A stretch of 32,154 nucleotides of DNA from Azophilus sp964348115 (GTDB lineage Bacteria; Pseudomonadota; Gammaproteobacteria; Pseudomonadales; Azotimanducaceae), in NCBI GenBank assembly GCA_964348115.1, contig CAYGBY010000018.1, positions 1 to 32,154 of the forward strand. The letters are read 5' to 3'. Shown piece after piece: positions 16,204 to 24,384 of the stretch. The notes under the pieces are model-generated. The model did no database searches. It saw nothing but the letters and a program-made list of their open reading frames with translations, and was not told the DNA's origin. The position numbers and the translations under genes were made by a program. How positions within the stretch are numbered: the stretch's first letter is position 1; each line of letters begins with the position of its first letter.

Positions 16204-16530
16204 ACATTGGATGTCCGCAAGTCTGAACAAACTTTGGCGGATCAGATGAGCGTGATCAGAGGCATTCCAAGGCCAGCCTGGTGATGTGGAGGTGGCGGCA
16301 TTGGATTTGAATGCGCTTAGTTCAGTTCGGTCCTTCGCCGGCTTTTTGGCGAAGCACGTGATGCCGGTATGGGTGCAGAACGTCATCATGCGGCCCTTTA
16401 GCGGGATGTTGGGAGTGATGAGCCCGGAGGAGGGTGGCCCATGGTATCGCCCAATCCCAACGCCAGCGACACATCGCTTGCAAGTCGCCTGTATGAAGAA
16501 AGCCTGGGCATGGTTGAACTGGAGGGCTAG
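16204..16530 (+). pseudogene. Retinol-dehydrogenase-like SDR remnant with internal deletion
   Basis: After the LLM fragment the frame changes to SDR-like sequence: RKSEQTLADQMSVIRG, then in another frame VEVAALDLNALSSVRSFAGF (the LDL-x-SL-x-SVR block of this SDR subgroup). It jumps directly to a C-terminal block, HVMPVWVQNVIMRPFSGMLG plus VMSPEEG, without the catalytic middle. A further frame gives the tail SLASRLYEESLGMVELEG-stop. At least two frameshifts and one internal deletion separate these pieces. The tail recurs in altered form at 18621-18657. Confidence 0.6.
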
Positions 16531-16578
16531 GCGACGCGCTCAGACGGCAAACTAATTCCGCGATCAAGGAAACTAGTA

Positions 16579-17037
16579 GTGGCAGTGAGTGAGCAAACTA
16601 GGGGTACATTAGGCTTTCCATCCGTGAACGCCCTATTGGACTTTAACCGCAGGATCATCGAGGAGTTTAGAGCGAATGGTGGCCGGTGCGGTGGCCGATT
16701 CGAAGGCAACCCCATGATCCTGCTAACCATGGCCGGCGGTAAATCAGGCCGATCTTTGACGACTCCGCTCAGCTATTGCGCTGATGGAGATGACTGCATC
16801 ATCTTTGCTTCAGCCGGTGGTGCGCCGAAGCACCCCAATTGGTATCACAATATTGTCGCCAATGCGGATGTTGTGATTGAGCGGGGACAAGAGAAGTACG
16901 CCGCGAAAGCCGTCCTCACGGAAGGCGCGGAACGGCAGGAGGCGTTTCGGAAAATGGTTGCCGCGATGCCTCGCTTTGGTGACTACCAGGAACAGACTGA
17001 TCACGAGATACCGGTTTTTCGACTGGTCAGGGTTTAG
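16579..17037 (+). CDS. Nitroreductase/deazaflavin (F420)-dependent oxidoreductase, DDN family
   Basis: 152 aa, complete. GTG 16579 lies about 9 nt after AAGGA. The DDN/PNPOx-like split beta-barrel is recognisable from LLTMAGGKSGRSLTTPLSY (residues 48-66, the G-x-K-S-G-x-x-x-x-x-PL block) and FASAGGAPKHPNWYHNI (76-92), the family's cofactor-pocket signature. Relatives use F420H2 or a flavin to reduce activated double bonds or nitro groups. It is cytoplasmic and has no partner in the immediate surroundings, being flanked by an SDR remnant and a DUF35 remnant. It is one of the few intact genes in this decayed stretch, which suggests either selection or a recent arrival. No F420 biosynthesis gene is in the window. 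Confidence 0.82.
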   Translation: MAVSEQTRGTLGFPSVNALLDFNRRIIEEFRANGGRCGGRFEGNPMILLTMAGGKSGRSLTTPLSYCADGDDCIIFASAGGAPKHPNWYHNIVANADVVIERGQEKYAAKAVLTEGAERQEAFRKMVAAMPRFGDYQEQTDHEIPVFRLVRV

Positions 17038-17069
17038 GCCGCACGACGGACAACCAATGCCACGCCGCC

Positions 17070-17205
17070 TTCGCCGGATGAACAGAACAGTTACCGTCCC
17101 TATCAGCAAACAGAGGGTCGGCCACCAGCTCCATCTGCATGCCCGCCTTTAGCTTGGCTGGTTCCGACTCGGTCAATCTCGCTTCGAGTTCGCCCCCCAA
17201 AATGG
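17070..17205 (-). pseudogene. OB-fold DUF35 protein, C-terminal fragment
   Basis: The minus strand encodes GELEARLTESEPAKLKAGMQ, MELVADPLFADRDGN. This closely parallels the OB-fold end of the intact DUF35 protein at 31.4 kb (VRVEARLKTEDVAKLRIGMD, MDLVVEKYIERDGK). The zinc ribbon and the rest are absent. It abuts the DDN gene on one side and the FAD oxidoreductase remnant on the other. Confidence 0.6.
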
Positions 17206-17211
17206 TCGCCT

Positions 17212-17859
17212 TGGATTTCGTCGTTGAAGTAGTACTGAACGCCCACCGCTGGGCTGACGTCCGCCTAGCTCTTGCTGTATTTGACGCGGACCACATCATA
17301 TTGGCGACAGGTGCCGGGCCTCGAATGGATGGCCTGCAGATGTTCCATCCCGGTGAGCCCATTGATGGCATTGACTTGGGCCATGTGGCATCAAGCAATG
17401 ATCTATTCCATAATCCCAGCGCGACTCCGGCGACCCACGCGTTGGTGATTGATGATGTTGGGCACCATGAATGCCTGGCGGCCTCTGAACATCTCGCCGA
17501 GTCTGGCGCCAAAGTGACGATGGTGACAAGGCTGCCCACGCTCGCGCAGGATGTCAGGAGCGCTGATGGTAGATCCCGCGTTGGAACGCTTGAATAGAAT
17601 GGACTTCACTTACCACGTAGGCACTCGGGTGCTTACGACGGACGGCCAGTCCGCCAAACTGCAAGCTGTCACAGGTGGAGGGCCGTGGTCAAGCAATGCC
17701 GATCTCGTTGTGTTCATCTCATTAACTCGGCCTCGCACGGAGCTTTTGGAGGCGATTGAGGCGCCGTCGATTCCGCACATTCTCGTGGGTGAGGCAAATT
17801 CGACACGGTTTTTGGTTCGGGCGGTGGCCGAAGGCAACGCCGCTGGTCGTACAGTCTAA
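17212..17859 (+). pseudogene. Old-yellow-enzyme-type FAD/NAD oxidoreductase, C-terminal half, frameshifted
   Basis: Two frames together give the C-terminal FAD/NAD-binding half of a TMADH / 2,4-dienoyl-CoA reductase-like enzyme. The first is FDADHIILATGAGPRMDGLQ through HALVIDDVGHHECLAASEHL and AKVTMVTR; after a shift near 17545-17565 comes DPALERLNRMDFTYHVGTRV through ADLVVFISLTRPRTELLEAI and HILVGEANSTRFLVRAVAEG. The N-terminal FMN barrel with the 4Fe-4S cysteines is missing; upstream sequence is an unrelated DUF35 fragment. It ends 5 bp before the SDR gene, so the pair once formed an operon. A diverged copy of the same pair of genes left the chimeric remnant at 3.5-3.8 kb. Confidence 0.75.
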
Positions 17860-17864
17860 GTTAC

Positions 17865-18611
17865 ATGCCTGGAGGGTTTGTGTTTGGTGAAGTATTGCTG
17901 GTGACGGGGGGCGCAACTGGCATCGGAGCTGCGGTGGCCACCCTCGCGGCGGAAAAAGGCTGCGCGGTCGCGATATGTGATGTGAACGAAGCGGCGGGCA
18001 AGCCGCTCGCTGAACGGCTCCGCGGACGGTTCTTTTACTGCGATGTCACGAACCTAGCGAGTGTGTCAGCAGCCGTGGAGGCGTGTATCGGTGAGTTGGG
18101 CGTACCGACATACGCGCATTTGAATGCCGGAATCATGACAGTCCCGACGGGCCAGCCATTCTTAGCCATCGAAGATGTCTCTGAAGAGCAATACCGCAAA
18201 ATCGTTGGCGTGAATTTGGATGGCGTCTTCCATGGCGCTAAGGTGTTGATACCCAAGATGCGAGAAGCAGGGGGTACGCTCACGATCACGGCATCGACAG
18301 CTGGTTTGTCAGCCGTGCCGGTCGATCCCATGTACACAGCAACCAAGTATGCGCTTATTGGATTTGGCCGTGCGGTTGCTGCGGCGAATGAAGGAACAAA
18401 CATACGGGTGAACGTTATTTGTCCTGGCGTTACGGATACCCAGATTGTTCCAGATGAATACAAGGCGCCTGAGTTCAATATGATGCCAGCGGAAGTGATG
18501 GCTGCGGAGATAGTGGATCTTCTGCAAAACGGCGATAATGGCGAAGTGCGCGTGAAGGTTTCAGATCAAAAACCAGCTTTCACCGTGGAGTTGGCTAATC
18601 TAAGGGACTAA
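17865..18611 (+). CDS. Short-chain dehydrogenase/reductase
   Basis: 248 aa with all classical SDR elements: TGGATGIG (14-21) for the nucleotide, Asp39 after the second strand (favours NAD), CDV (59-61), NAG (87-89), Ser144, Tyr157 and Lys161 (YTATK). It should be a cytosolic, NAD-dependent alcohol/ketone or hydroxyacyl oxidoreductase; the substrate is unknown. ATG 17865 lies 5 bp after the preceding remnant gene and has no ribosome site. GTG 17880, preceded by GGAGGG at short spacing, is an alternative that starts just before the first strand. It is intact amid fragments. A related sequence survives as part of the chimeric remnant at 3.5 kb, differing mainly at synonymous positions. Confidence 0.88.
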   Translation: MPGGFVFGEVLLVTGGATGIGAAVATLAAEKGCAVAICDVNEAAGKPLAERLRGRFFYCDVTNLASVSAAVEACIGELGVPTYAHLNAGIMTVPTGQPFLAIEDVSEEQYRKIVGVNLDGVFHGAKVLIPKMREAGGTLTITASTAGLSAVPVDPMYTATKYALIGFGRAVAAANEGTNIRVNVICPGVTDTQIVPDEYKAPEFNMMPAEVMAAEIVDLLQNGDNGEVRVKVSDQKPAFTVELANLRD

Positions 18612-18620
18612 TGGGACATG

Positions 18621-18657
18621 TATGAAGAGGGCCTGAGTATGGTTGGACTGGAGAGCT
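18621..18657 (+). repeat. 37-bp diverged copy of the SDR tail at 16492-16528
   Basis: TATGAAGAGGGCCTGAGTAT and the following 17 bases match 16492-16528 at 31 of 37 positions by eye. Both would encode YEE-x-L-x-MV-x-LE, the end of a retinol-dehydrogenase-like SDR. Here it is a bare remnant just after the intact SDR gene. The rest of 18612-18816 holds no supported gene. Confidence 0.55.
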
Positions 18658-18816
18658 GGGCTTTGATAAGGAACGGCTTGGCGCAGGCCCTTACCAAGAC
18701 GCACTCGTCACGTTGACTTGGCTGGCGGCGGCAACTTATACCGCAACATACGGAACTGCTCCACAGCGAGGCCCCTTGCCGTACGCTGAAACCGCAAAAA
18801 TACCTGTGACAGGGCG

Positions 18817-19812
18817 CTAGAAATCCTTTGCGTCCACCGACTCCTGCCAACTTGCGCCATAGCGTTCGCCCACCACCCGTGATGGATCAAAAATCTCGTC
18901 CAAGCTGCGGATGACTTCTGAGTCTAGATGAATGTCAGCGGCGGCTACGTTTTCCTCCAAATAGTTGACATGCTTAGTGCCTGGAATTGGAACGATGTCG
19001 TTTCCTTTCGCCAGAAGCCATGCCAAGGCAACTTGTCCGGGCTTAACGGAGAGGTCAGAGGCGAAACGCTCAAGCTCGGCGACCACTTGTAGGTTCGCCT
19101 GCAGATTTTCCCCCTGAAACCTGGGCATGCTGGAGCGTATGTCGCGACCCGCCGATAGGTCATCCCCACCCTTAATCGCACCTGTAAGTATGGCTCTTCC
19201 CATTGGTGAATAAGGCACGAACCCAACACCAAGTTCCCGGCAGGCGGGTAGTACGGAACGTTCCTGAATGCGATGGAAGAGAGAATACTCAGACTGAACT
19301 GCCGCGATGGCATGCACTGAACAAGCTTTGCGCAAGGAAGCCGCAGACACCTCGCACAGGCCGAGATGGCGCACTTTGCCCGCCTCGACAAGACGAGCCA
19401 TTGCGCCCACCGTATCCTCAATTGGCACCTTAGGATCAGGTCTATGGAGAAAATAGAGGTCTATGTGCTCAACGCCGAGCCTTTCCAGAGATTCATTGCA
19501 TCGGTCCTCCACTTGCTCTGGGCGACCGTCGATGGAAGGATTGCCGCCCTTTATGCGAAACCCAAACTTGGTGGAGATTACGATGTTGTCTCTTTCCGAT
19601 CCCAGCACACGCCGCAGAATTCTCTCGTTTTCACCAGCGCCATAAGCGTTGGCGGAATCGAATAGGGTCACGCCTAGTTCAATCGCCCGCTGCAACGTCT
19701 CTTCGGCCTGCTTGGCGCTCGCACTGCCGAAAGCACCCGTAAAGCTCATGCAGCCCAATCCAATCGGCCCCACTTCGAGCCCGCCCAAATTTCGCGTCTT
19801 CACTTCACTCAT
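18817..19812 (-). CDS. Aldo/keto reductase
   Basis: 331 aa from ATG 19812, with AGGGG 7 nt upstream. The (beta/alpha)8 aldo/keto reductase family is clear from GPIGLGCMSFTGAFG near the N-terminus and the catalytic tetrad Asp52, Tyr57 (FDSANAYG), Lys82 (STKFG) and His123 (FLHRPDP). Further blocks are VQSEYSLFHR, GVGFVPYSPMGRAILTG (opening of the NADPH-binding loop) and IVPIPGTKHVNYLEEN. It resembles the AKR13/YajO-like group of NADPH-dependent aldehyde/ketone reductases. It is cytosolic and monocistronic, oriented with the upstream receptor gene but about 210 bp from it. No sign of decay. Confidence 0.9.
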   Translation of the reverse strand: MSEVKTRNLGGLEVGPIGLGCMSFTGAFGSASAKQAEETLQRAIELGVTLFDSANAYGAGENERILRRVLGSERDNIVISTKFGFRIKGGNPSIDGRPEQVEDRCNESLERLGVEHIDLYFLHRPDPKVPIEDTVGAMARLVEAGKVRHLGLCEVSAASLRKACSVHAIAAVQSEYSLFHRIQERSVLPACRELGVGFVPYSPMGRAILTGAIKGGDDLSAGRDIRSSMPRFQGENLQANLQVVAELERFASDLSVKPGQVALAWLLAKGNDIVPIPGTKHVNYLEENVAAADIHLDSEVIRSLDEIFDPSRVVGERYGASWQESVDAKDF

Positions 19813-20025
19813 CAAACAACCCCTAAATTCTGTTTCCGTAATGCGACTCCAGGCGGCTTAACCTGAGTCCGCCATTCGGCTAGCCGTATCCTGGACCCGT
19901 TGCCTGATGACCAGCCGGGATGCTCAGGCGGAAGCCTGCTCACCCATCAAGCCACGCCATCCCTAAGGCCGCAACGCCTGCACAGTCCCGACGAAATGGC
20001 GATTCACCAGCGAATAGTTGCCGGC

Positions 20026-22218
20026 TCACCCCTGCTCAAACCTGTAGCTAACCTCCAGCCCGAAGGTGCGCGGCACCCGGGTGGCGGCATAGCTCCACAG
20101 GCCCGCCACGTCGAAGCCGATGCCGTAGCCGTCCTCTTCGGCCAAGTTGCGGCCGAAGGCGCTGATGCGCATGGCGCCGGCCTCGAAGTTGGCCGAAGCA
20201 TTGATCAGATGCTGGGCCTTGTTGGTCAACTCCGGCTTGTTGGCGAAGTCCACTTCATGCTCGCCCAGATAGCGCCAGCCGAACACCACCCAGGCGCGGC
20301 CGCCGCCAACCGTCCACTCGTAAGTGGCGCTGAGCGCGGCGGTGACCTCCGGCGCTCTGCGGATATCCAGGTGCGAGAGGTCCTGGACCCCGGCCGGCCC
20401 GAGAAACTCGAAGTCGTCGTACTGGGCATCGAGCAGGCCTAGGTTGCCGCGCAGGCCGAGGCCCGGAGCGGGCAGCCATTGGGCATCGAGTTCAAGGCCG
20501 TAGATTTCCGCGGTGGAGGCGTTGGTCACCAAGGTGACCTGTCCCGTGCCGCTGGTGGCGGACGGAAGCTGCAGCTCCTCCTGCTTATCCTCGTAGTCCA
20601 TGTAGAAAGCGGCCAGATTCACCCGCAGGCTGCCGCCAAGCCAAACGGACTTCAGGCCCAGCTCGTAGTTGGTTACGGTTTCCTCGTCATAGGGACGCGT
20701 GGCGGTCTCGATGCTGTCCACCCGGCCGTTGAACCCGCCGCTGCGGTAGCCTACCGAGTAGGTTCCATAGGCCGAGGCATTGTCATTCAGGCGGTACAGC
20801 AGGCCCGCCTTGGGGGTGAACTTGCTCCAACTGTCGCTGGCCGCGGCGGTCACGACACCCACCTGGTCGGTGTCTTTCTCGTCTTCCGTATAGCGGCCGC
20901 CGAAGTTGAGCGTGAGCCGGTCGGTCAGGTCGTAGTCGGCCTCGAAGAACAGCGCCCAGGACTGGGAGTCCTGGCTCGATGTCTGGGGCAGGTCCAGCAC
21001 CAGGTTCGGCACCGCGAAGCCAATGTAGCTGCGCAGGCCGATCTGGTACTCGGAATCCCAGAGGTAGGCCCCCGCCGTGCCCCGCAGCCGGGCGCCCGGG
21101 TCGTCCAGCGTGAGGCGCAATTCATGGGAGCGCTGTTCATAATCCGCGGGTCTGGTGGTATGGAAGAGTTCCGGCGCCACGGCGTCCCAGTCCGTGAGCA
21201 CGGTCTCCTCAGTCTCCCAGGAGCCGAAGATGTAGTCCAGGCGCAGGGCATCGGAGAGGTCCCAGCGCAGTTCCAGGATGTGGGTGTCCGCATCAAAGGT
21301 GGCGTCGTCCGGGCCGACGAGATCCTGGGTCGTTCTCCAGCGGCCCCCAGACACGGGCGTCCTGGTGTCCGGCGAACAGAAGCCAAAGGCATCGCAGAAG
21401 AGCTGGCCCGGCTGCCCCACATTGAGCAACGGCGGGGTGTCCTGATCGGTTCGCTCGATCTGGGCGGTGTACTCGACCTCCACGACATCGCTGGGCGTGA
21501 ACAGCAGGTTGGCGCCGTAGGACTGGTAATCGACCCGGCCCTCGTCCCGGCCGGTGTTCAGGTTGTCGTAATACCCTTCGCCCTGATCGTCGAGGGCGCC
21601 GGTCAGCTTGACGGCCACCTGGTCGCCGAGGCCGAAGTTGACCAGCCCCTGGAGGCGCAGCGTATCGTAGTTGCCGTAGCTGGCCCGGATCTTGCCGCCG
21701 GTCTCGCCGGTGGGCCGGGAGCGCCGCAGATGCACCACGCCGCCAATGGTGTTGCGGCCGAACAGCGTGCCCTGGGGGCCGCGCAGCACCTCGACGCTCT
21801 CCAGGTCGATTGCCCGGGTAATGCCGCCGGTCATGGTGCCGAGAAAGACGCCGTCGACCACCACCCCCACGGCGGGATCGAAGTTCTTTTCCACTTCCGA
21901 AACCCCGATGCCGCGAATGTAGGCCGCGGCGACCCCGCCGGGACCCTGCGCCGTGTCGTCAAGCACCAAGTTGGGCGAGACATAGACCAAGTCCCGCAGA
22001 TCCCGGGCAAAGGCGTCTTCGATCTCGGCCTGGCTGAGTGCGCTGACCGCGATGCCCACATCCTGGATGTTCTCCTCCCGCTTGCGGGCGGAGACGACGA
22101 CCTCCTCAATGACTTGGGCGCCCTCCCCGGCTTGCACGGCCATCGGCTGACCGATGGTCGAAAGACCTAGCACAAGCGGAACAGCCAAGGCCGCACGGCA
22201 CAGGAATGATTCTGTCAT
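20026..22218 (-). CDS. TonB-dependent outer-membrane receptor (no STN domain)
   Basis: 730 aa from ATG 22218, chosen because GGAG lies about 9 nt upstream; ATG 22227 is in frame but too close to it. A signal peptide (AALAVPLVLGLSTIGQPMAVQAG) is followed by the TonB-box region EEVVVSARKREENIQDV, a plug with VEVLRGPQGTLFGRNTIGGV, and a barrel with NFGGRYTEDEKDTD, YSVGYRSGGFNGR and a C-terminal LEVSYRFEQG. This is the subfamily common in marine and sphingomonad-like degraders, which take up hydrophobic or aromatic molecules as well as siderophores. Unlike the receptor at 7.9 kb it has no signalling domain. It is transcribed away from the CoA-transferase gene across a 700-bp repeat-filled gap, which suggests it serves that catabolic block. 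Confidence 0.9.
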   Translation of the reverse strand: MTESFLCRAALAVPLVLGLSTIGQPMAVQAGEGAQVIEEVVVSARKREENIQDVGIAVSALSQAEIEDAFARDLRDLVYVSPNLVLDDTAQGPGGVAAAYIRGIGVSEVEKNFDPAVGVVVDGVFLGTMTGGITRAIDLESVEVLRGPQGTLFGRNTIGGVVHLRRSRPTGETGGKIRASYGNYDTLRLQGLVNFGLGDQVAVKLTGALDDQGEGYYDNLNTGRDEGRVDYQSYGANLLFTPSDVVEVEYTAQIERTDQDTPPLLNVGQPGQLFCDAFGFCSPDTRTPVSGGRWRTTQDLVGPDDATFDADTHILELRWDLSDALRLDYIFGSWETEETVLTDWDAVAPELFHTTRPADYEQRSHELRLTLDDPGARLRGTAGAYLWDSEYQIGLRSYIGFAVPNLVLDLPQTSSQDSQSWALFFEADYDLTDRLTLNFGGRYTEDEKDTDQVGVVTAAASDSWSKFTPKAGLLYRLNDNASAYGTYSVGYRSGGFNGRVDSIETATRPYDEETVTNYELGLKSVWLGGSLRVNLAAFYMDYEDKQEELQLPSATSGTGQVTLVTNASTAEIYGLELDAQWLPAPGLGLRGNLGLLDAQYDDFEFLGPAGVQDLSHLDIRRAPEVTAALSATYEWTVGGGRAWVVFGWRYLGEHEVDFANKPELTNKAQHLINASANFEAGAMRISAFGRNLAEEDGYGIGFDVAGLWSYAATRVPRTFGLEVSYRFEQG

Positions 22219-22370
22219 TGATCGCATCTCCGTTCTATAATCCTAATTAAATCAAAAGGTTAAAAAATTTCCGCCGCAAAGGCGCAGCCATTGCGCAGCC
22301 GCATTCGCCATGCAAGTGAGTCCCTAGACACCCCCATTATCGCACGATATCGCCAAGCTTTCCGGTGTCC

Positions 22371-22479
22371 TATGGTTTCTTGTCAGGGGACCAACAGCAA
22401 TTCCCACCTGAAGGAGCGGGTGGAGAACGCGCTCGCCAAACTTATGGTTTCTTGTCACGGAACCAACAGCAATTCCCAC
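22371..22479 (+). repeat. Two 37-bp direct repeats, 72 bp apart
   Basis: 22371-22407 and 22443-22479 agree at 35 of 37 positions. Each begins TATGGTTTCTTGTCA and ends CAGCAATTCCCAC. The last 13 bases are the left end of the MITE-like repeat family found downstream. The first copy seems truncated after that end; the second continues into further repeat material. Confidence 0.8.
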
Positions 22480-22735
22480 TATGGCCTTCAGCCCCTGCGC
22501 AGGAAGGGTTAGCCGGTCGACTTACGATGGCCCCGCAAGAGCCACCGCCGTTTCGCTCTTCAGTCCCTGCAAGTGAAGGGTTTGCTCCGTAGTCCGCTTC
22601 GGGCGCGAGCCTGGAGAGCTTCAGTCGCTGCACGTGAAGGGCTTGCCGGTCGATTTGGCCCGAATCGGGCCGGAAGTGCGAAGTGTTGCGCGACGAACAG
22701 TGCAGGCAGATGCCAAAACGAGAACTGCTGGGGAA
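22469..22735 (+). repeat. Cluster of partial MITE-like repeats
   Basis: A module TTCAGYCSCTGCRCRNGAAGG, followed by GYTTGCCGGTCGAYTT in the better copies, occurs at 22485-22523, 22557-22595 and 22618-22656. The last copy runs on to an end resembling GAGAACTGCTGGGG at 22720-22733. The same layout, once and nearly complete, is at 26881-27012. The cluster looks like nested or tandem partial insertions of one short element in the gap between the divergent receptor and CoA-transferase genes. Frames across it are not real genes; this includes the upstream extension of the CoA-transferase frame to 22573. Confidence 0.65.
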
Positions 22736-22926
22736 TCAAGGCCCCCATTGACTCGCATCAGCACAGCGGCTATAAGGTTGCCAAGAATCCGCTAGCCCGC
22801 CCAACAAACCCTGGTCTTGGCGCGGAATCCGACCTCGCCGATTCCATTGGGATTTTCAGAATAACGCAACAAAGTGCGGAACGGCTCGGGGCGCACCACG
22901 CAGCCAACCGCAACCGGAGCTTCGCG

Positions 22927-24123
22927 ATGCAGCAGCCACTTGCCGACGTCACCGTGCTTGACTTCGGACAGATCTACAACGGGCCCTACTGCGGCTTTCT
23001 GCTGGCCCAGGCGGGGGCCCGGGTCATCAAGGTGGAATCCCCATCCGGGGAGCCGCTGCGGGCGCGCACGAATGATTCCGAATCCTCGCCCGCAAGCTAT
23101 CCGTTCGCCATGCTCAACGGCAACAAGGAGTGCATCACCCTAAACATCAAGTCCGCGGCCGGGCAGGAGGCGGTGAAGCGGCTGGCGCGAAAAGTGGACG
23201 TGGTGGTGGAGAACTTCGCGCCAGGCACCTTGGACCGCTATGGCATCGGCAGCAAGGCGCTGCGGGCGGAGAACGATACGCTTATCTACGCCGCCGGCAC
23301 CGGCTACGGGAACAGCGGCCCGCATCGCGACTACCTGGGGATGGACATCACCATTCAGGCCATGTCCGGCGTGATGAGCATCACGGGGCTTGAGGACGGC
23401 CCGCCGCTGAAGTCCGGCGCCACCTTCTGCGACATGCTGGGCGGCGCCCATCTGTACGGCGCCATCGTCACCGCCCTTTACCAAAGGGCCAAAACTGGCC
23501 AAGGCGCGGTTATCGACGTCTCCCTGCAGGACACGGTGTTCCCCACCTTGGCCACTGCCTTGGGCGCCTATTTTCAGCACGGCAAGCAGGGTCCGCGTCG
23601 GGACAACAGGCATCCCGGCCTAAGCCTTGCGCCGTACAACCTGTATCGCGCCAAGGATGGCCATATGGCCATCATCTGCATCCGCGAAGGGCATTGGCGG
23701 CACCTCGTCAAGGCGATGGGACGCCCGGAACTGGGGGAGCGCCCGGAATTCGCCAACATGGCCAGCCGCGCCGCCCATATGGCGGAGCTGGATGCGGAGG
23801 TGGAGGCTTGGACCAGGCAACGCAGCAGGGCGGATATCTTCCGCATTTTTCAGCAGGAAGGCGTGATCTGCGCCTCCGTGCAGACGCTGCAGGAGGTGGT
23901 CAACGACCCGCATCTGCTGGCGCGCGGCGCCGTGCACTGGCGCACCCATCCCACCTTGGGGAAAATAGCCCTGTGCCAAACACCACTGCGCTTTGCCGGC
24001 TTGGCCCCGCCTGAACTCTGTCCGGTTCGGGCGCTAGGGGCGGACACGGCGTCTGTGCTTGGCGAGTTGGGCGGGTACAATGCGCAGGAACTGAACAACC
24101 TGCGCAAGTCCGGGGCCCTGTGA
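22927..24123 (+). CDS. Class III (CaiB/BaiF) CoA-transferase
   Basis: 398 aa, normal for the family. ATG 22927 lies 8 nt after GGAG; the frame is open further upstream, but that part is repeat sequence. Family III CoA-transferases move CoA between a donor thioester and a carboxylic acid via an aspartyl anhydride. The catalytic Asp169 is in SGATFCDMLGGAHLYGAI. Also visible are VLDFGQIYNGPYCGFLLAQAGARVIKVE at the N-terminus, VVVENFAPGTLDRYGI and the GLSLAPYNLYRAKDGHMAI segment. It probably activates the substrate acid of the catabolic block. It is followed at 261 bp by the ribB-like gene on the same strand. Confidence 0.9.
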   Translation: MQQPLADVTVLDFGQIYNGPYCGFLLAQAGARVIKVESPSGEPLRARTNDSESSPASYPFAMLNGNKECITLNIKSAAGQEAVKRLARKVDVVVENFAPGTLDRYGIGSKALRAENDTLIYAAGTGYGNSGPHRDYLGMDITIQAMSGVMSITGLEDGPPLKSGATFCDMLGGAHLYGAIVTALYQRAKTGQGAVIDVSLQDTVFPTLATALGAYFQHGKQGPRRDNRHPGLSLAPYNLYRAKDGHMAIICIREGHWRHLVKAMGRPELGERPEFANMASRAAHMAELDAEVEAWTRQRSRADIFRIFQQEGVICASVQTLQEVVNDPHLLARGAVHWRTHPTLGKIALCQTPLRFAGLAPPELCPVRALGADTASVLGELGGYNAQELNNLRKSGAL

Positions 24124-24384
24124 TGGCTTGCCTGCCCCAGGGCGCCCATGGGCAAAGTGCCTGCCCAAGGCAATGATGGCCGGCTTGGGCGGCGCGCACA
24201 GGGGCCAGCGCACGCCAAGACGCGGCCCCGCTTGGTGTGGCGAGGCCAGGGCGGCCTGGGAACCTTTGGCTGCTGCCGTTGTCACGGCCCGCCAAGGCAA
24301 GCCCTGCTGACGGCGTCGGCGCAGGAAGCAGGTGTGCCGGCGGAACGGCGCCGTCCGGCCGCCGCACATAGGAGAGCGATTGCA

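Noticed and set aside
20479..22170. 563-codon open frame opposite the second TonB receptor
   Set aside because: Repetitive V/G/Q/H-rich translation typical of the antisense of a high-GC gene; the receptor on the other strand has full family motifs.
22228..22275. Candidate sigma70 promoter (TTAACC / TATAGA, about 18-bp spacing) for the second receptor
   Set aside because: It would place the transcription start within about 10 nt of the start codon and next to the ribosome site, which is not plausible; the AT-rich block is noted only as such.
22371..22479. Two 37-bp repeats separated by 35 bp, geometry like a minimal CRISPR array
   Set aside because: Only two copies, no cas genes, and the repeat end is shared with a longer dispersed element whose parts recur at 22.5-22.7 and 26.9 kb; it is part of a MITE-like repeat.
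24124..24384. Possible FMN riboswitch before the ribB-like gene
   Set aside because: The conserved FMN-aptamer elements (AGGGTGAAATTCCC, AGCCCGCGAGC-type blocks) are not found; the gap is just GC-rich sequence.
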